DNA of 64,000 bases from positions 310,001 to 374,000 of the forward strand of contig QOZQ01000005.1 of the NCBI GenBank assembly GCA_003576695.1, read 5' to 3'. Made by a program: the position numbers and the translations under genes. Below the pieces are notes generated by a model, which was not told where the DNA came from, made no database searches, and saw only the letters and a list, made by a program, of their open reading frames with translations. Positions 17,786 through 26,989 of the stretch are shown here, one piece after another. The DNA comes from Taklimakanibacter lacteus (GTDB lineage Bacteria > Pseudomonadota > Alphaproteobacteria > Rhizobiales > Aestuariivirgaceae). How positions within the stretch are numbered: the stretch's first letter is position 1; each line of letters begins with the position of its first letter.

Positions 17786-19360
17786 ATGGAAAACACCCGC
17801 CCCGCCCTCGACACCAACCAGATGTCCAAGCAGGTTTCGGCCCATGGCCGGCGCGCCGGCGGCCGCGAGGGCCGGCGGATCATGCGCGGCAAGGCCGTTC
17901 CCTCCTTCCCCACGCTTCAGCGCAACATCCCGGTCTATGAGATCGTGCCCGACGAGGCGATCGAGCTCATCCACGACGAGTCGCTGAAAATCCTGGAAGA
18001 GGTCGGCTGCGAATTCCGCGACGCCGAAGCGATCGCCATGTGGAAAAAGGCAGGCGCCGATGTGCGCGAGACAAGGGTGCGCATCGATCGCGCCCTGCTC
18101 ATGCAGCTCGTAGGCCGGATCCCGTCCGAATTCGTCCAGCATGCGCGCAATCCGGAGCGCTCGGTGACCATCGGCGGCAAGAACTCGGTCTTCGTGCCGA
18201 TGTATGGCGCGCCCTATGTGCGCGATCTCGACAACGAGCGGCGCTACGGATCGCTCGAGGATCTGAATAATTTCCACAAGCTCGCCTACATGTCGCCGAC
18301 GCTGCATTCATCGAGCTCGATCATCTGCGAGCCGATGGAGATCGCGGTGCCGAAGCGGCATCTGCACATCATCCATTCGGCGCTCAAATTTTCCGACAAG
18401 CCGTTCATGGGCATCGTCACCGCGAAAGAGCGCGCCGAGGATGTGATGAAGATGGCCGGCATCGTGTTCGGCGAGGATTTCGTGCGCGACAACACCGTCG
18501 TCGTGTCGATCACCAATTGCAACTCGCCGCTGGTCTGGGATGCGACGATGCTCGATGCGCTGAAAGTCTATTCGGCGCATAACCAGCCCTGCATCCTGGC
18601 GCCCTTCGCGCTGTGCGGAGCTTCCACATCGGCCTCTTCCGTCGGCGCCGTCGCGCAAGTCAATGCCGAGGCGCTGGCCGGCCTTGCCTTCACGCAACTG
18701 GTGCGGCCGGGGAGTCCCCAGATCTACGGCCAGTTCATGGTCACCGTCGACATGAAGTCGGGCGCCCCGATGGGCGGTACGCCCGAAGCCGCGCAGATGA
18801 TGTATCTGATGGGCGCGCTGGCGCGGAAATACAAGCTGCCCTGGCGCACTTCGGGCTTCCATGTCGGCTCGAAGCTCAATGACGCCCAGGCCGGCTATGA
18901 AGCGAACATGCTGATGCACGCCGCCATATTGTCGGGCGCCAACTACATCTGGCATGCGGCCGGGTGGCTGGAAGCGGGCCTGTGCGCCGGCTATTCGAAA
19001 TTCGTCACCGATACCGAGCAGCTCGCCTCCTGGTACAAATATGCGCAAGGCCTGTCCTTCGCCGATTTCAAGGATGCCATGCAGGCGGTGCGCGAAGTGG
19101 GGCCGGCCGGGCATTTCCTCGGCACCCAGCATACGCTCGAGCATTTCGAGAGCGCCTTCTTCATGCCGAGCATCATGGATTTCAATTCCTTCGAGCAATG
19201 GTCGGCGGAGGGCGCCAAGGACCATGATTTGCGCGGGCGCGAAAAAGCGCGCGCCATGCTCGCCAATTACGAAGAGCCGAAGCTCGATGACGCTATCGAT
19301 GAGGCCCTGCGCGATTTCATCGCCAGACGCGAGCGGGAGCTTCCCAACAGCGTGAACTAG
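17786..19360 (+). CDS. Trimethylamine methyltransferase (MttB) superfamily protein without pyrrolysine
   Basis: 524-residue member of the MttB superfamily (TIM-barrel corrinoid-protein methyltransferases). The frame has no internal TAG, so it belongs to the large non-pyrrolysine branch. Family features include LKILEEVGCEF near the N-terminus and the barrel segments ITNCNSPLVWDATMLDALKV and QMMYLMGALARKYKLPWRTS. Characterised non-pyrrolysine members demethylate quaternary amines such as glycine betaine, transferring methyl to a corrinoid protein; no corrinoid-protein gene is nearby. Its neighbours, an amine-type ABC importer and a GrdB-like protein, suggest N-methyl-amine metabolism. The substrate is unknown. 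Its stop overlaps the convergent nucleotidyltransferase stop. Confidence 0.88.
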   Translation: MENTRPALDTNQMSKQVSAHGRRAGGREGRRIMRGKAVPSFPTLQRNIPVYEIVPDEAIELIHDESLKILEEVGCEFRDAEAIAMWKKAGADVRETRVRIDRALLMQLVGRIPSEFVQHARNPERSVTIGGKNSVFVPMYGAPYVRDLDNERRYGSLEDLNNFHKLAYMSPTLHSSSSIICEPMEIAVPKRHLHIIHSALKFSDKPFMGIVTAKERAEDVMKMAGIVFGEDFVRDNTVVVSITNCNSPLVWDATMLDALKVYSAHNQPCILAPFALCGASTSASSVGAVAQVNAEALAGLAFTQLVRPGSPQIYGQFMVTVDMKSGAPMGGTPEAAQMMYLMGALARKYKLPWRTSGFHVGSKLNDAQAGYEANMLMHAAILSGANYIWHAAGWLEAGLCAGYSKFVTDTEQLASWYKYAQGLSFADFKDAMQAVREVGPAGHFLGTQHTLEHFESAFFMPSIMDFNSFEQWSAEGAKDHDLRGREKARAMLANYEEPKLDDAIDEALRDFIARRERELPNSVN

Positions 19361-20148
19361 CGCAACTGCCCGATCGTTTTCTGGAAGAATGCTTCGGCCC
19401 GCCGGCGATGCTCCGGCACGACGGCCTGGTGCAGGCGCGGGAACACCTTCTGTGCCTCTATGAATTCATTGTCGATGAAGGCGAGCACGGGTTCGGGCAG
19501 CGGGCCCTCTCCCAATTCGCGGGTGACGGCCTTGCGGGCCATGAGATCATCGACGATCTCGATGACCGACGGTGGCGCATCGCAACCGTGGAGCAGCGTC
19601 GGGAAATGCATGGGCGCCACCGCCTCTTCCGGATTGTGGCGCAGCCAGCGCAGCGCTGCGGCCGGGCGGAGCGCATAGAATATCTTCTTCTGCGCCACGA
19701 TGCGGCCGTCGCCGACATGCCGGCGCCTCTGGTCCTCGCCCATATGCAGATAGTGGCGGGCGATCATGTGCCGGTCGGCGACGCCGCGGGCAAGGTCGAG
19801 GAATTCCGCGCAGAATGCCGCATCGGCGCCATAGATGATGGGAGATGTCAGCCATTCGACGATGACGGCGTTGCCCTTCAGCAGAAGCTTGAGGGCCTTG
19901 CCGAGGTCCCAGCCATTGACGTCGAGCACCGCATCCATTGGCGTCTCGATGACATCGCGGGGCTGCCACAGGGACAGATAGTGCACGAGCGGCCGGACAA
20001 AGACGAAGCGACAGTCATAGTCGCTGTCGGGCGAGGGGAATCCCCAGGCCCGGCTGCCGCTTTCGATTGCCAAGGGGATCGCGACCTGGTGGTCGCGGCG
20101 AATATCGGCGAGCCGCGCCTCTATCCGCGCGACAACCGCCAAATCCAT
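19357..20148 (-). CDS. RlaP-like nucleotidyltransferase
   Basis: 263-residue protein of the RlaP/YcgL-type predicted nucleotidyltransferase family. The polymerase-beta-fold active site is clear near residue 30: IESGSRAWGFPSPDSDYDCR, the G-S-R-x-W-G and S-D-x-D pattern that binds metal and nucleotide. A helical C-terminal half follows. I chose ATG 20148; earlier in-frame starts would run into the divergent neighbour. Members are linked by context to RNA processing or repair, but the substrate is not settled. It is convergent with, and overlaps by four bases, the MttB-like gene. Confidence 0.8.
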   Translation of the reverse strand: MDLAVVARIEARLADIRRDHQVAIPLAIESGSRAWGFPSPDSDYDCRFVFVRPLVHYLSLWQPRDVIETPMDAVLDVNGWDLGKALKLLLKGNAVIVEWLTSPIIYGADAAFCAEFLDLARGVADRHMIARHYLHMGEDQRRRHVGDGRIVAQKKIFYALRPAAALRWLRHNPEEAVAPMHFPTLLHGCDAPPSVIEIVDDLMARKAVTRELGEGPLPEPVLAFIDNEFIEAQKVFPRLHQAVVPEHRRRAEAFFQKTIGQLR

Positions 20149-20221
20149 CCCCGCTCCTATGGCCCTGATCACTGATCCCCCGGCAATTGCACCCCGCATG
20201 ATGCAGTGGCAAGGTCCTATC

Positions 20222-21160
20222 ATGCCGGACACCAGCAGGACAGATGAGCGAAATCGGGACTTCGGCTTTGCCGATCCGCTCGATGCGCCGATCCCCTATC
20301 TGCAAAGGATACGCGACTATTATTCAGGCCTGGGCTATGGCGCGCCCTATCAATGGGCACATTATGCCGATGTGCCTTTCACGCGGCTTGCCAGGCCTTT
20401 GCGGGAAAGCCGCATCGCGCTGATCACGACGGCAGCGCCCTATCAGCCCGACAAGGGTGATCAGGGACCGGGCGCTCCCTATAATGCGGCGGCGAAATTC
20501 TACCAGGTCTATTCCGGCGACACCGTGCAGGATCATGATCTGCGCATTTCGCACATCGCCATCGACCGCGCCCATACGACGGCGGAAGATCAGGGCAGCT
20601 ACTTTCCGCTCAAAGCGCTGCGCCGCGCCCGGCAAGAAGGGCTGATCGGCGCGCTGGCCCAACGCTTTCATGGCGCGCCCACCAATCGCAGCCATCGCAC
20701 GACGCTCGAGATCGATTGCCCGGAAATCGTGCGGCGATGCCAGGCGGATGGAGCGGAGGCGGCCGTGCTCGTGCCCAACTGCCCGGTCTGCCATCAGACG
20801 GTGAGCCTCGCCGCGCGGGCGCTCGAGGAGAGCGACATCGCCACCGTCATCATGGGATCGGCGAAAGACATCGTCGAACATGTCGGCGTGCCGCGCCTGC
20901 TGTTCACGGATTTTCCGCTCGGCAATTCGGCCGGCCGGCCGCAAGACCCCGCATCGCAGGATCTCACCTTGCGTCTCGCGCTCGAGCTCCTCGAAGCCGC
21001 CCCCGCCGCCCGCACCACCGTGCAGTCGCCGTTGCGCTGGAGCGCATCGCCCGCATGGAAGCTCGATTACTCCAATATCGAGCGACTATCTGCGGAAGAG
21101 ATCGCGCGCCGGCGTGCCGCGTTCGACGCCCAGAAAGCCGTTGCCAAGACTTTAAAATGA
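20222..21160 (+). CDS. GrdB-like glycine/sarcosine/betaine reductase B family protein
   Basis: 312 residues from ATG 20222; ATG 20159 is an in-frame alternative only ten bases from the divergent gene start. The C-terminal half matches the GrdB fold of glycine, sarcosine and betaine reductases: a glycine-rich strand, VLVPNCPVCHQT, then VPRLLFTDFPLGN, a close relative of the GrdB end motif. In clostridial GrdB the first motif contains selenocysteine; here it is C-x-x-C with ordinary cysteines. No GrdA, GrdC/D or thioredoxin gene is adjacent. In an aerobic alphaproteobacterium the reaction is probably different, perhaps C-N or C-S cleavage. Its position near the MttB-like gene hints at betaine-like substrates. 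Confidence 0.72.
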   Translation: MPDTSRTDERNRDFGFADPLDAPIPYLQRIRDYYSGLGYGAPYQWAHYADVPFTRLARPLRESRIALITTAAPYQPDKGDQGPGAPYNAAAKFYQVYSGDTVQDHDLRISHIAIDRAHTTAEDQGSYFPLKALRRARQEGLIGALAQRFHGAPTNRSHRTTLEIDCPEIVRRCQADGAEAAVLVPNCPVCHQTVSLAARALEESDIATVIMGSAKDIVEHVGVPRLLFTDFPLGNSAGRPQDPASQDLTLRLALELLEAAPAARTTVQSPLRWSASPAWKLDYSNIERLSAEEIARRRAAFDAQKAVAKTLK

Positions 21161-21492
21161 GAAAAAATGGGCGGGGGCAGACTGGGCGCAACCATTCACC
21201 TTGTCTGCCCCCTGGTGCATGGGGGGAACCCAAGAGCACCTGAAGTTTGCGCAACTGCCTTTTGAGGAGATGGGAGGAACCCCAATCGAACACATTGCGA
21301 TGCAATATCCATAGCAATGGCCATGCCAGATGCCTGGCAAGGGCTGGAATATTTTATATCTATTTGATATTGCTTAGTAATTTTATTTTCGACTTGCGCG
21401 AGCCCTGAAACCGCAGCGGGCGTCGTTGCACTTTCATTGTGCAGTGCAGCGCCCGTTCAGGCAGCAGTCGCCCGCCACTGCGGAATTTTTGA
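21161..21492. other. Intergenic region between GrdB-like and aminotransferase genes
   Basis: About 330 bases between convergent genes, with no credible gene. It holds a 10-base-pair stem with a 20-base loop at 21173-21212, an AT-rich middle (about 21350-21395), and an imperfect palindrome at 21418-21454 (outer GGGCG/CGCCC, inner TGCAC/GTGCA) that could end transcription from the aminotransferase side. Confidence 0.5.
21173..21212 (+). terminator. Long-loop hairpin after the GrdB-like gene
   Basis: GGGGGCAGAC at 21173-21182 is exactly complementary to 21203-21212, with 20 bases between. It starts 13 bases after the stop codon. There is no T run, so Rho-independent termination is uncertain; mRNA 3'-end protection is equally possible. 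Confidence 0.4.
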
Positions 21493-22695
21493 TCAAACGG
21501 GCCTTGATGTCCTGAGCCACTTGCCGAAGCGGTCCATCGCCTCCGCCAGCTTGGCCGGATCGCGCAGGAAGCACATGCGCAGGAAGCCTTCGCCCCCCGG
21601 TCCGAAAGTTCCGCCGGGGGCAAAGCCTACTCCCGCCTCGTCGATGATACGCAAGGTTGTGGCGAGCGAGTCCTTCATGCCCGCGATGGCAAAGAACATA
21701 TAGAAGGCGCCGCGCGGCAGCTCGAAACGGATCTGCGCATGCTCGCGCAAGGACGCCGCGACGAGATCACGGTTGGCGCGCGCCCTGGCGACCTGCTCGG
21801 CGACAAAGTCCTCGCCGATATCGAGGGCGACCGCGCAGCCCTGCTGCAGGAAAGCCGCGGTGCCGGAGGTGTTGTACTGGATGATACGCTCGATGGCGGC
21901 ACCCACCGCCTTCGGCGCCTGCAGCCAGCCGACCCTCCATCCGGTCATCGCCCAGTTCTTGGAGAAAGTGTTGGCGAGGAGAAGCTGCTCCTCCGTATCG
22001 CAGATATCGAGGAAGGATGGCGCCCGGGTCTCACCGGCCTTGCCGTAATAGAAGCGCGAATAGACCTCATCGCCGACGATCCACAGGCCGCGCTTGCGGC
22101 ATTCATCGCGCACCGCCTTCAGATCATCGAGGCTCGCCGTCCAGCCCAGGGGATTGGACGGCGAATTGAGCACGATCGCCTTGCTGCGGGGCGTGATGGC
22201 GGAAAAAAGCCTGTCGAGATCGAGATGCCAGCTTCCATTGGCGAAATCGAGCGGCACCTCGACGGGACGCGCGCCGGAAAGACGCATGGGACCTGCATAA
22301 TTGGGCCAGGCCGGCGTCGGCAGCACGATCTCATCGCCCTCGCCCGCGATCATCTGCAGGATGGTCTGGATCGCCTGCATGCCGCCACCGGTGACGAAGA
22401 AATTCTCCGCGTCGAATGGGCGGCCGTAATGGCGGGTGTGATAGCGCGCCAGCGCTGCCCGCAAGGGCGGGATGCCGCGCTGCCAGGTATAGAAGGTCTC
22501 GCCCTTGAGCAGGCTGTCGATGGCCGGGCGGCAAAAGGCCTCCGGTGTGGGCACATTGCCCTCGCCCGACCAGACCGGGATGATGCCGGCCCGCCCGATG
22601 CCATGATTGACCGCGGAGATGATGCCGGAATCGGGCTCATCGCGGCTGGCCCGGGTGATGGCATCGAGGAGGGTCTGGGCGGAGGGCATGTCCAT
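21493..22695 (-). CDS. Class I/II pyridoxal-phosphate aminotransferase
   Basis: 400-residue fold-type I aminotransferase. The PLP-lysine region is LLANTFSKNWAMTGWRVGWL (Lys in SKNW), with upstream landmarks NSPSNPLGW and VGDEVYSRFYYG that supply the cofactor-binding Asn and Asp/Tyr. The C-terminus has the LRMCFLRDP arginine motif for the substrate carboxylate. I chose ATG 22695 because AAAGGA lies five bases upstream; ATG 22689 is an alternative. It is probably an aspartate/alanine-type enzyme, but the amino donor cannot be fixed. It stands downstream of mscL on the same strand, separated from it by a strong terminator, so it is transcribed on its own. Confidence 0.88.
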   Translation of the reverse strand: MDMPSAQTLLDAITRASRDEPDSGIISAVNHGIGRAGIIPVWSGEGNVPTPEAFCRPAIDSLLKGETFYTWQRGIPPLRAALARYHTRHYGRPFDAENFFVTGGGMQAIQTILQMIAGEGDEIVLPTPAWPNYAGPMRLSGARPVEVPLDFANGSWHLDLDRLFSAITPRSKAIVLNSPSNPLGWTASLDDLKAVRDECRKRGLWIVGDEVYSRFYYGKAGETRAPSFLDICDTEEQLLLANTFSKNWAMTGWRVGWLQAPKAVGAAIERIIQYNTSGTAAFLQQGCAVALDIGEDFVAEQVARARANRDLVAASLREHAQIRFELPRGAFYMFFAIAGMKDSLATTLRIIDEAGVGFAPGGTFGPGGEGFLRMCFLRDPAKLAEAMDRFGKWLRTSRPV

Positions 22696-22710
22696 GCGGC
22701 GGTCCTTTAG

Positions 22711-22742
22711 CAAAAAGAACCCGGGTGTCGACCACCCGGGTT
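22711..22742 (-). terminator. Rho-independent terminator of mscL
   Basis: A perfect 10-base-pair stem (AACCCGGGTG at 22718-22727 with 22733-22742) and five-base loop. Read on the minus strand it is followed by TTCTTTTTG. It begins 25 bases after the mscL stop and ends just before the aminotransferase start, separating the two units. Confidence 0.88.
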
Positions 22743-22767
22743 CGCTGAGCAGGATTGTGAAACTTGC

Positions 22768-23181
22768 CTACTTCTTGTTGACGAGAGCGTCGCGGATTTC
22801 GCCCAGCAGCTTCTCGGAGGGCGTCGGTGCCGGGGGCGGCGCCGGCGGCTCGGCCTTGCGCATCCGGTTGGCAACCTTGACCAACTGGAACAGAACGAAG
22901 GCGACGATCAGGAAATTGATCAGCACGGTGAGGAAGCTTCCATAGGCAAAGATAGCACCCTGTTCCTTGGCAGCGGTCAATGTCGGCGCGGTCACATTTG
23001 GGGAGAGGCCCCAGAAATAGTTGTTGAAGTCGAGACCGCCGGTAGCCCACCCGACAATCGGCATGATCAGGTCGTCGACAATAGAGGTGACGATTTTGTT
23101 AAAGGCGGCGCCGATGATCACGCCGATCGCGAGATCGAAGGCGTTGCCCTTGAAGGCGAAACTCTTGAACTCCTGCCACAT
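22768..23181 (-). CDS. mscL: Large-conductance mechanosensitive channel
   Basis: Homopentameric inner-membrane channel that opens under membrane tension and releases solutes on hypo-osmotic shock. 137 residues from ATG 23181 (AAGGGG upstream): the amphipathic N-terminus [20 protein letters not shown] and first helix [20 protein letters not shown] are nearly canonical. The second helix ([23 protein letters not shown]) and the C-terminal helix [12 protein letters not shown] with a proline-rich linker follow. The frame extends 30 residues upstream but those residues are not family-like. Divergent from the symporter-kinase gene, with about 130 bases between. Confidence 0.96.
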   Translation of the reverse strand: MWQEFKSFAFKGNAFDLAIGVIIGAAFNKIVTSIVDDLIMPIVGWATGGLDFNNYFWGLSPNVTAPTLTAAKEQGAIFAYGSFLTVLINFLIVAFVLFQLVKVANRMRKAEPPAPPPAPTPSEKLLGEIRDALVNKK

Positions 23182-23314
23182 GCTGCATCCCCTTCCTGCT
23201 GTGCAGACGATGCCCGGTCTAACCCCCGAACAAGGAATTTGTACCTCACTCATGGCGTGGTTGAAAGTCATAGCTGGGCATCGCTAAAGTACCAGAAAAA
23301 TGACATAAAGCGCG

Positions 23315-26300
23315 ATGTTCTACAGCTGGACCGTCCTGTTCGCGGGTCTCGCCTATGTCGGCCTCCTGTTCGCGGTGGCGAGCTTCGGCGACCGCAAGGC
23401 GCGCGGATGGCTGTCCGGAACCCACCGCTCCCTCATCTACGCCCTGTCGCTCGGCGTCTATTGCACCTCCTGGACCTATTTCGGCAGTGTCGGCGTCGCC
23501 TCGCGTTCCGGCTTGGACTTCCTGCCCATCTATATCGGACCCATCCTCGTCTTCGTGATCGGCTGGAAACTGCTGCAGACGATCGTCGACATATCGAAGC
23601 GGCAGAACATCACCTCGATCGCCGACTTCATCTCGGCGCGCTACGGCAAGAACGAAATGCTGGGCGCCATCGTCGCCCTCATCGCCGCGGTCGGCATCAT
23701 CCCCTATATCTCGATCCAGCTCAAAGCAGTGTCCTTCGCGCTCGAAACCATGATGACGACGCCGGGCTGGTCGACCGACGGCGCGATGCCGCTCCCGATC
23801 ACGGAGGACATTGCCTTCTTCGTCACCGTCGCCATGGCCGCCTTCGCCATGCTGTTCGGCACCCGCCATATCGACACGACCGAGCACCAGCACGGGCTGA
23901 TGATGGCGATCGCGGTCGAATCCATCGTCAAGCTCATCGCCTTCATCGCCGCCGGCCTCTTCATCACCTTTGCCATGATGGGCGGGCCCGCGGCGCTTCT
24001 GGACCAGGCCCGCCACGCGCCCGATATCGCACATCTGTTCAGCAAGGGCTTTGCCGGCGGCTCATGGTTCACCCAGACGCTGCTCGCCATGATCGCCATC
24101 GTGCTGCTGCCGCGCCAGTTCCACGTCGCGGTGGTCGAGAACGCCGATGCCGGCGACATCAAGCGGGCCGCCTGGCTGTTCCCGCTCTATCTCATCGCCA
24201 TCAACATCTTCGTCGTGCCGATCGCCATAGCGGGTCTCATCACGTTCAAGCCGGGCATCACCGACGGCGACACTTTCGTGCTGGCGCTGCCGGTGCTCGC
24301 CGGCAGCCAGAGCTTCGCCCTCATCGCCTTTCTCGGCGGGCTCTCGGCCGCCACCGCCATGGTCATCGTCGAGGCCGTGGCGCTCTCGATCATGGTCTGC
24401 AACAACCTGGTCATGCCGATCATGCTGCGCCGGCACATGGAGCGCGCCCAGATCCATCACGACATGGGCCGCGTGCTGATCACCATAAGGCGCGTCGCCA
24501 TCGCGGTGATCCTGCTGCTCGCCTACAGCTATTACCGCATGATCGGCTCGACGGCGGCACTTGCCCAGATCGGCCTCATCTCCTTCGCGGCGGTGGCGCA
24601 ATTCGCCCCGGCCTTCTTCGGCGGCCTCGTCTGGAAGGGTGGCACGGCGAGGGGCGCCATGGCCGGGGTCACGGCGGGCTTCGCGCTATGGGCCTATACG
24701 CTGTTCCTGCCGTCCTTCGCGGATGCCGGGTGGATCGACCGGAGCCTCATCACCGAAGGGCCTTTCGGCATCGGCCTGTTCCGGCCGCGCATGCTGTTCA
24801 ACCTCGCTTTCGACCCCCTCACCCACGGCGTCGTCTGGAGTCTCCTCGTCAATACCGCCGTCTATATCGCGGTCTCGCTGATACGAGCGCCCTCGCGGAT
24901 CGAGCGGCTGCAGGCCGCCATCTTCGTCACCCGCGATATCCCGCTCGGAACCGCGCCCGGTTTCCGCCTGTGGCGTACTGCTGTCACGGCCGGCGAAGTG
25001 GAGGCGACGGTGGCGCGCTATCTCGGTGCCGAACGCACATCCCGCGCCTTCGCCGAAGCGGCGGCTCAGCGCGAGGTCACGCATGACCGCAAGGCCGAGG
25101 CCGATATCCGCATGCTGCGTTTCGCCGAGCATCTGCTGGCGAGCGCGGTCGGCACCGCGTCCTCACGCCTTGTGATGGGCCTCCTGCTCGAGCGCCACTC
25201 CAAGAACCCGAGGGGCGCGCTGAAGCTCCTCGACGATGCTTCAGCCGCCATCCAGTACAACCGCGATCTCCTGCAGTCGGCCATCGACAATGTCGGCCAG
25301 GGCATCGCCGTGTTCGACAGCGAAAGCAAGCTCATCTGCTGGAACGAGCGGTTCTGCGGCCTGCTGGCCTTGCCGGCGGAGATGAGCCGGGTCGGGACGC
25401 CGCTCGAGGAGGTCATCGACACCATGCTGCGCTCGGGCGGCATCGAGGCAGCCCGCCTGCCGGAAGCGCGGCTCGACCGGCTGAGCAAGATCACCTCGAC
25501 GCATCTGCCGGTCATCGAGCATCTGGCCAGGCGCGACATGGTGCTGGAGGTGCATTCGAGCCGGATGCCGGAAGACGGAGGCTATGTGGTGACCTTCACC
25601 GACATCACGCAAACGGTCAAGGCGGCAGAGGAGCTCAAGCGCGCCAACGAGACGCTGGAGCGGCGCGTCGAGGAGCGCACTGCCGAGCTCACCCGCCTCA
25701 ACAGCGAGCTGGCGCATGCCAAATCGGAAGCGGACGCCGCCAATCTCGGCAAGACGAAGTTCATCGCGGCCGCCAGCCACGACATCCTGCAACCGCTCAA
25801 TGCGGCGCGCCTGTTCACCGCGAGCCTCGTCGAGCGCAAGGTGCGCGGCCGGGAAGGCGAGCTGGTGCGCAATGTCGATGCCTCGCTGGGCGCGGTCGAG
25901 GACATCCTGTCGGCGCTGCTCGACATATCGCGTCTCGATGCCGGCGCGCTCAAGCCCGAGGTCTCGGTATTCCCGATCGACGACCTCCTGAAAGCCCTCA
26001 AGCTCGAATTCGCACCCGCCGCCGCCGAGCGCGGACTTACGCTTACCGTCGTCACGTCCTCGCTCGCGGTGAAGACCGACCGCAAGCTCCTGCGCCGGGT
26101 GCTGCAGAATCTCGTGTCCAATGCGATCAAATACACGAAGAGCGGACATGTGCTCATGGGTTGCCGCCGCCATGGCAGGAGCCTCAGCATCGAGGTGCAT
26201 GATACCGGCCCCGGCATCGCCGAACAGAATCGAGCCGTCATCTTCCAGGAGTTCGAGCGCCTCGGCCAAGACAGGGGCATGGAACCGGGACTCGGGCTCG

Positions 26301-26848
26301 GCCTGTCGATCGTCGAGCGCATCGCCAAGATGATGAAGCATCCCTTGCGCCTGACCTCGCGGCCGGGACGCGGCTCCTGCTTCGCCATCAGAATCCCGGT
26401 CGCACCGCGCAGCGAGCTCGCCCAGAGCCCGCCCCAGATAACATCACGGCTCACGAGCCGGATCGGCGGCCTCACCGTCCTCGTCGTCGACAATGAACCG
26501 CGGATCCTCGATGCCATGCAGTCGCTGCTCGGCGGCTGGGGAGCGCGCGTCGTGGTGGCGCGCAGCATGGCCGAGGCGGTCGGGCTCTTCGCCGCCGAAA
26601 GGGGGGCGATCGATGTCATCCTGGCCGACTATCATCTGCATCGAGACGACGGGCTCGCGCTCATCGAGCGCTTGAGAAGCGAGGCGCGCCGGACGATACC
26701 GGCGATCCTCATCACCGCCGACCGCTCGCGGCTGGTGCAGGAACGCGCCGCACTCGCCGGCGCCCAGTATCTGCGCAAGCCGGTGCGCCCGGCGGCCCTG
26801 CGCGCCGCGCTGGCGCAATTCGCCGCTCAGGCGCAGGCGGCGGAATAG
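23315..26848 (+). CDS. Hybrid histidine kinase with sodium/solute symporter sensor module
   Basis: 1177-residue membrane sensor. Residues about 1-500 are a sodium:solute-symporter-like domain (about 13 helices; TSIADFISARYGKNE is a family landmark). A linker and PAS domain (about 645-760), HisKA with His822 in AASHDILQPLNAAR, HATPase_c (LVSNAIKYT, DTGPGIA, GLGLGLSI) and a receiver with Asp1105 in LADYHL follow. The architecture is that of CbrA and related kinases that couple nutrient transport or sensing to phosphorylation. The kinase core is of the same type as the NahK-like kinase at 4.9-7.2 kb. The convergent LuxR-type response regulator is its likely partner. The ligand is unknown. Confidence 0.9.
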   Translation: MFYSWTVLFAGLAYVGLLFAVASFGDRKARGWLSGTHRSLIYALSLGVYCTSWTYFGSVGVASRSGLDFLPIYIGPILVFVIGWKLLQTIVDISKRQNITSIADFISARYGKNEMLGAIVALIAAVGIIPYISIQLKAVSFALETMMTTPGWSTDGAMPLPITEDIAFFVTVAMAAFAMLFGTRHIDTTEHQHGLMMAIAVESIVKLIAFIAAGLFITFAMMGGPAALLDQARHAPDIAHLFSKGFAGGSWFTQTLLAMIAIVLLPRQFHVAVVENADAGDIKRAAWLFPLYLIAINIFVVPIAIAGLITFKPGITDGDTFVLALPVLAGSQSFALIAFLGGLSAATAMVIVEAVALSIMVCNNLVMPIMLRRHMERAQIHHDMGRVLITIRRVAIAVILLLAYSYYRMIGSTAALAQIGLISFAAVAQFAPAFFGGLVWKGGTARGAMAGVTAGFALWAYTLFLPSFADAGWIDRSLITEGPFGIGLFRPRMLFNLAFDPLTHGVVWSLLVNTAVYIAVSLIRAPSRIERLQAAIFVTRDIPLGTAPGFRLWRTAVTAGEVEATVARYLGAERTSRAFAEAAAQREVTHDRKAEADIRMLRFAEHLLASAVGTASSRLVMGLLLERHSKNPRGALKLLDDASAAIQYNRDLLQSAIDNVGQGIAVFDSESKLICWNERFCGLLALPAEMSRVGTPLEEVIDTMLRSGGIEAARLPEARLDRLSKITSTHLPVIEHLARRDMVLEVHSSRMPEDGGYVVTFTDITQTVKAAEELKRANETLERRVEERTAELTRLNSELAHAKSEADAANLGKTKFIAAASHDILQPLNAARLFTASLVERKVRGREGELVRNVDASLGAVEDILSALLDISRLDAGALKPEVSVFPIDDLLKALKLEFAPAAAERGLTLTVVTSSLAVKTDRKLLRRVLQNLVSNAIKYTKSGHVLMGCRRHGRSLSIEVHDTGPGIAEQNRAVIFQEFERLGQDRGMEPGLGLGLSIVERIAKMMKHPLRLTSRPGRGSCFAIRIPVAPRSELAQSPPQITSRLTSRIGGLTVLVVDNEPRILDAMQSLLGGWGARVVVARSMAEAVGLFAAERGAIDVILADYHLHRDDGLALIERLRSEARRTIPAILITADRSRLVQERAALAGAQYLRKPVRPAALRAALAQFAAQAQAAE

Positions 26849-26866
26849 CATCGGACCAAAAAGTTC

Positions 26867-26890
26867 ATGGTCGCCCTACGAGGCGACCAT
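26867..26890. terminator. Bidirectional hairpin between convergent signalling genes
   Basis: Nine-base arms ATGGTCGCC and GGCGACCAT with a six-base loop start 18 bases after the kinase stop. The plus strand continues into CCAGTTTTAT; the minus strand continues into GAACTTTTTGG. It could therefore end transcription from either side, best from the minus strand. Confidence 0.6.
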
Positions 26891-26900
26891 CCAGTTTTAT

Positions 26901-26950
26901 GAGCGCGTGATCAGACGGAAAACCGGTACCCACTTTTCCGGATCACGCTC
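26901..26950. repeat. Palindromic intergenic repeat, RIME-like
   Basis: Long imperfect palindrome between convergent genes. Outer arms are GAGCG..TGATC (26901-26912) and GATCACGCTC (26941-26950); inner arms are CGGAAAA and TTTTCCG, around an ACCGGTACCC centre. Base composition and the AAAACCGGTNCCCACTTTTCCG-type core resemble intergenic mosaic palindromes abundant in rhizobial genomes. I see only one copy in this window. Confidence 0.6.
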
Positions 26951-26989
26951 CTTGCGGTTTTTGGACAATCCGATGCTCAAATGAAAGAG

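Noticed and set aside
17786-19360. Pyrrolysine codon in the MttB-like gene
   Set aside because: The gene reads through to its stop with no in-frame TAG, so it is a non-pyrrolysine homologue.
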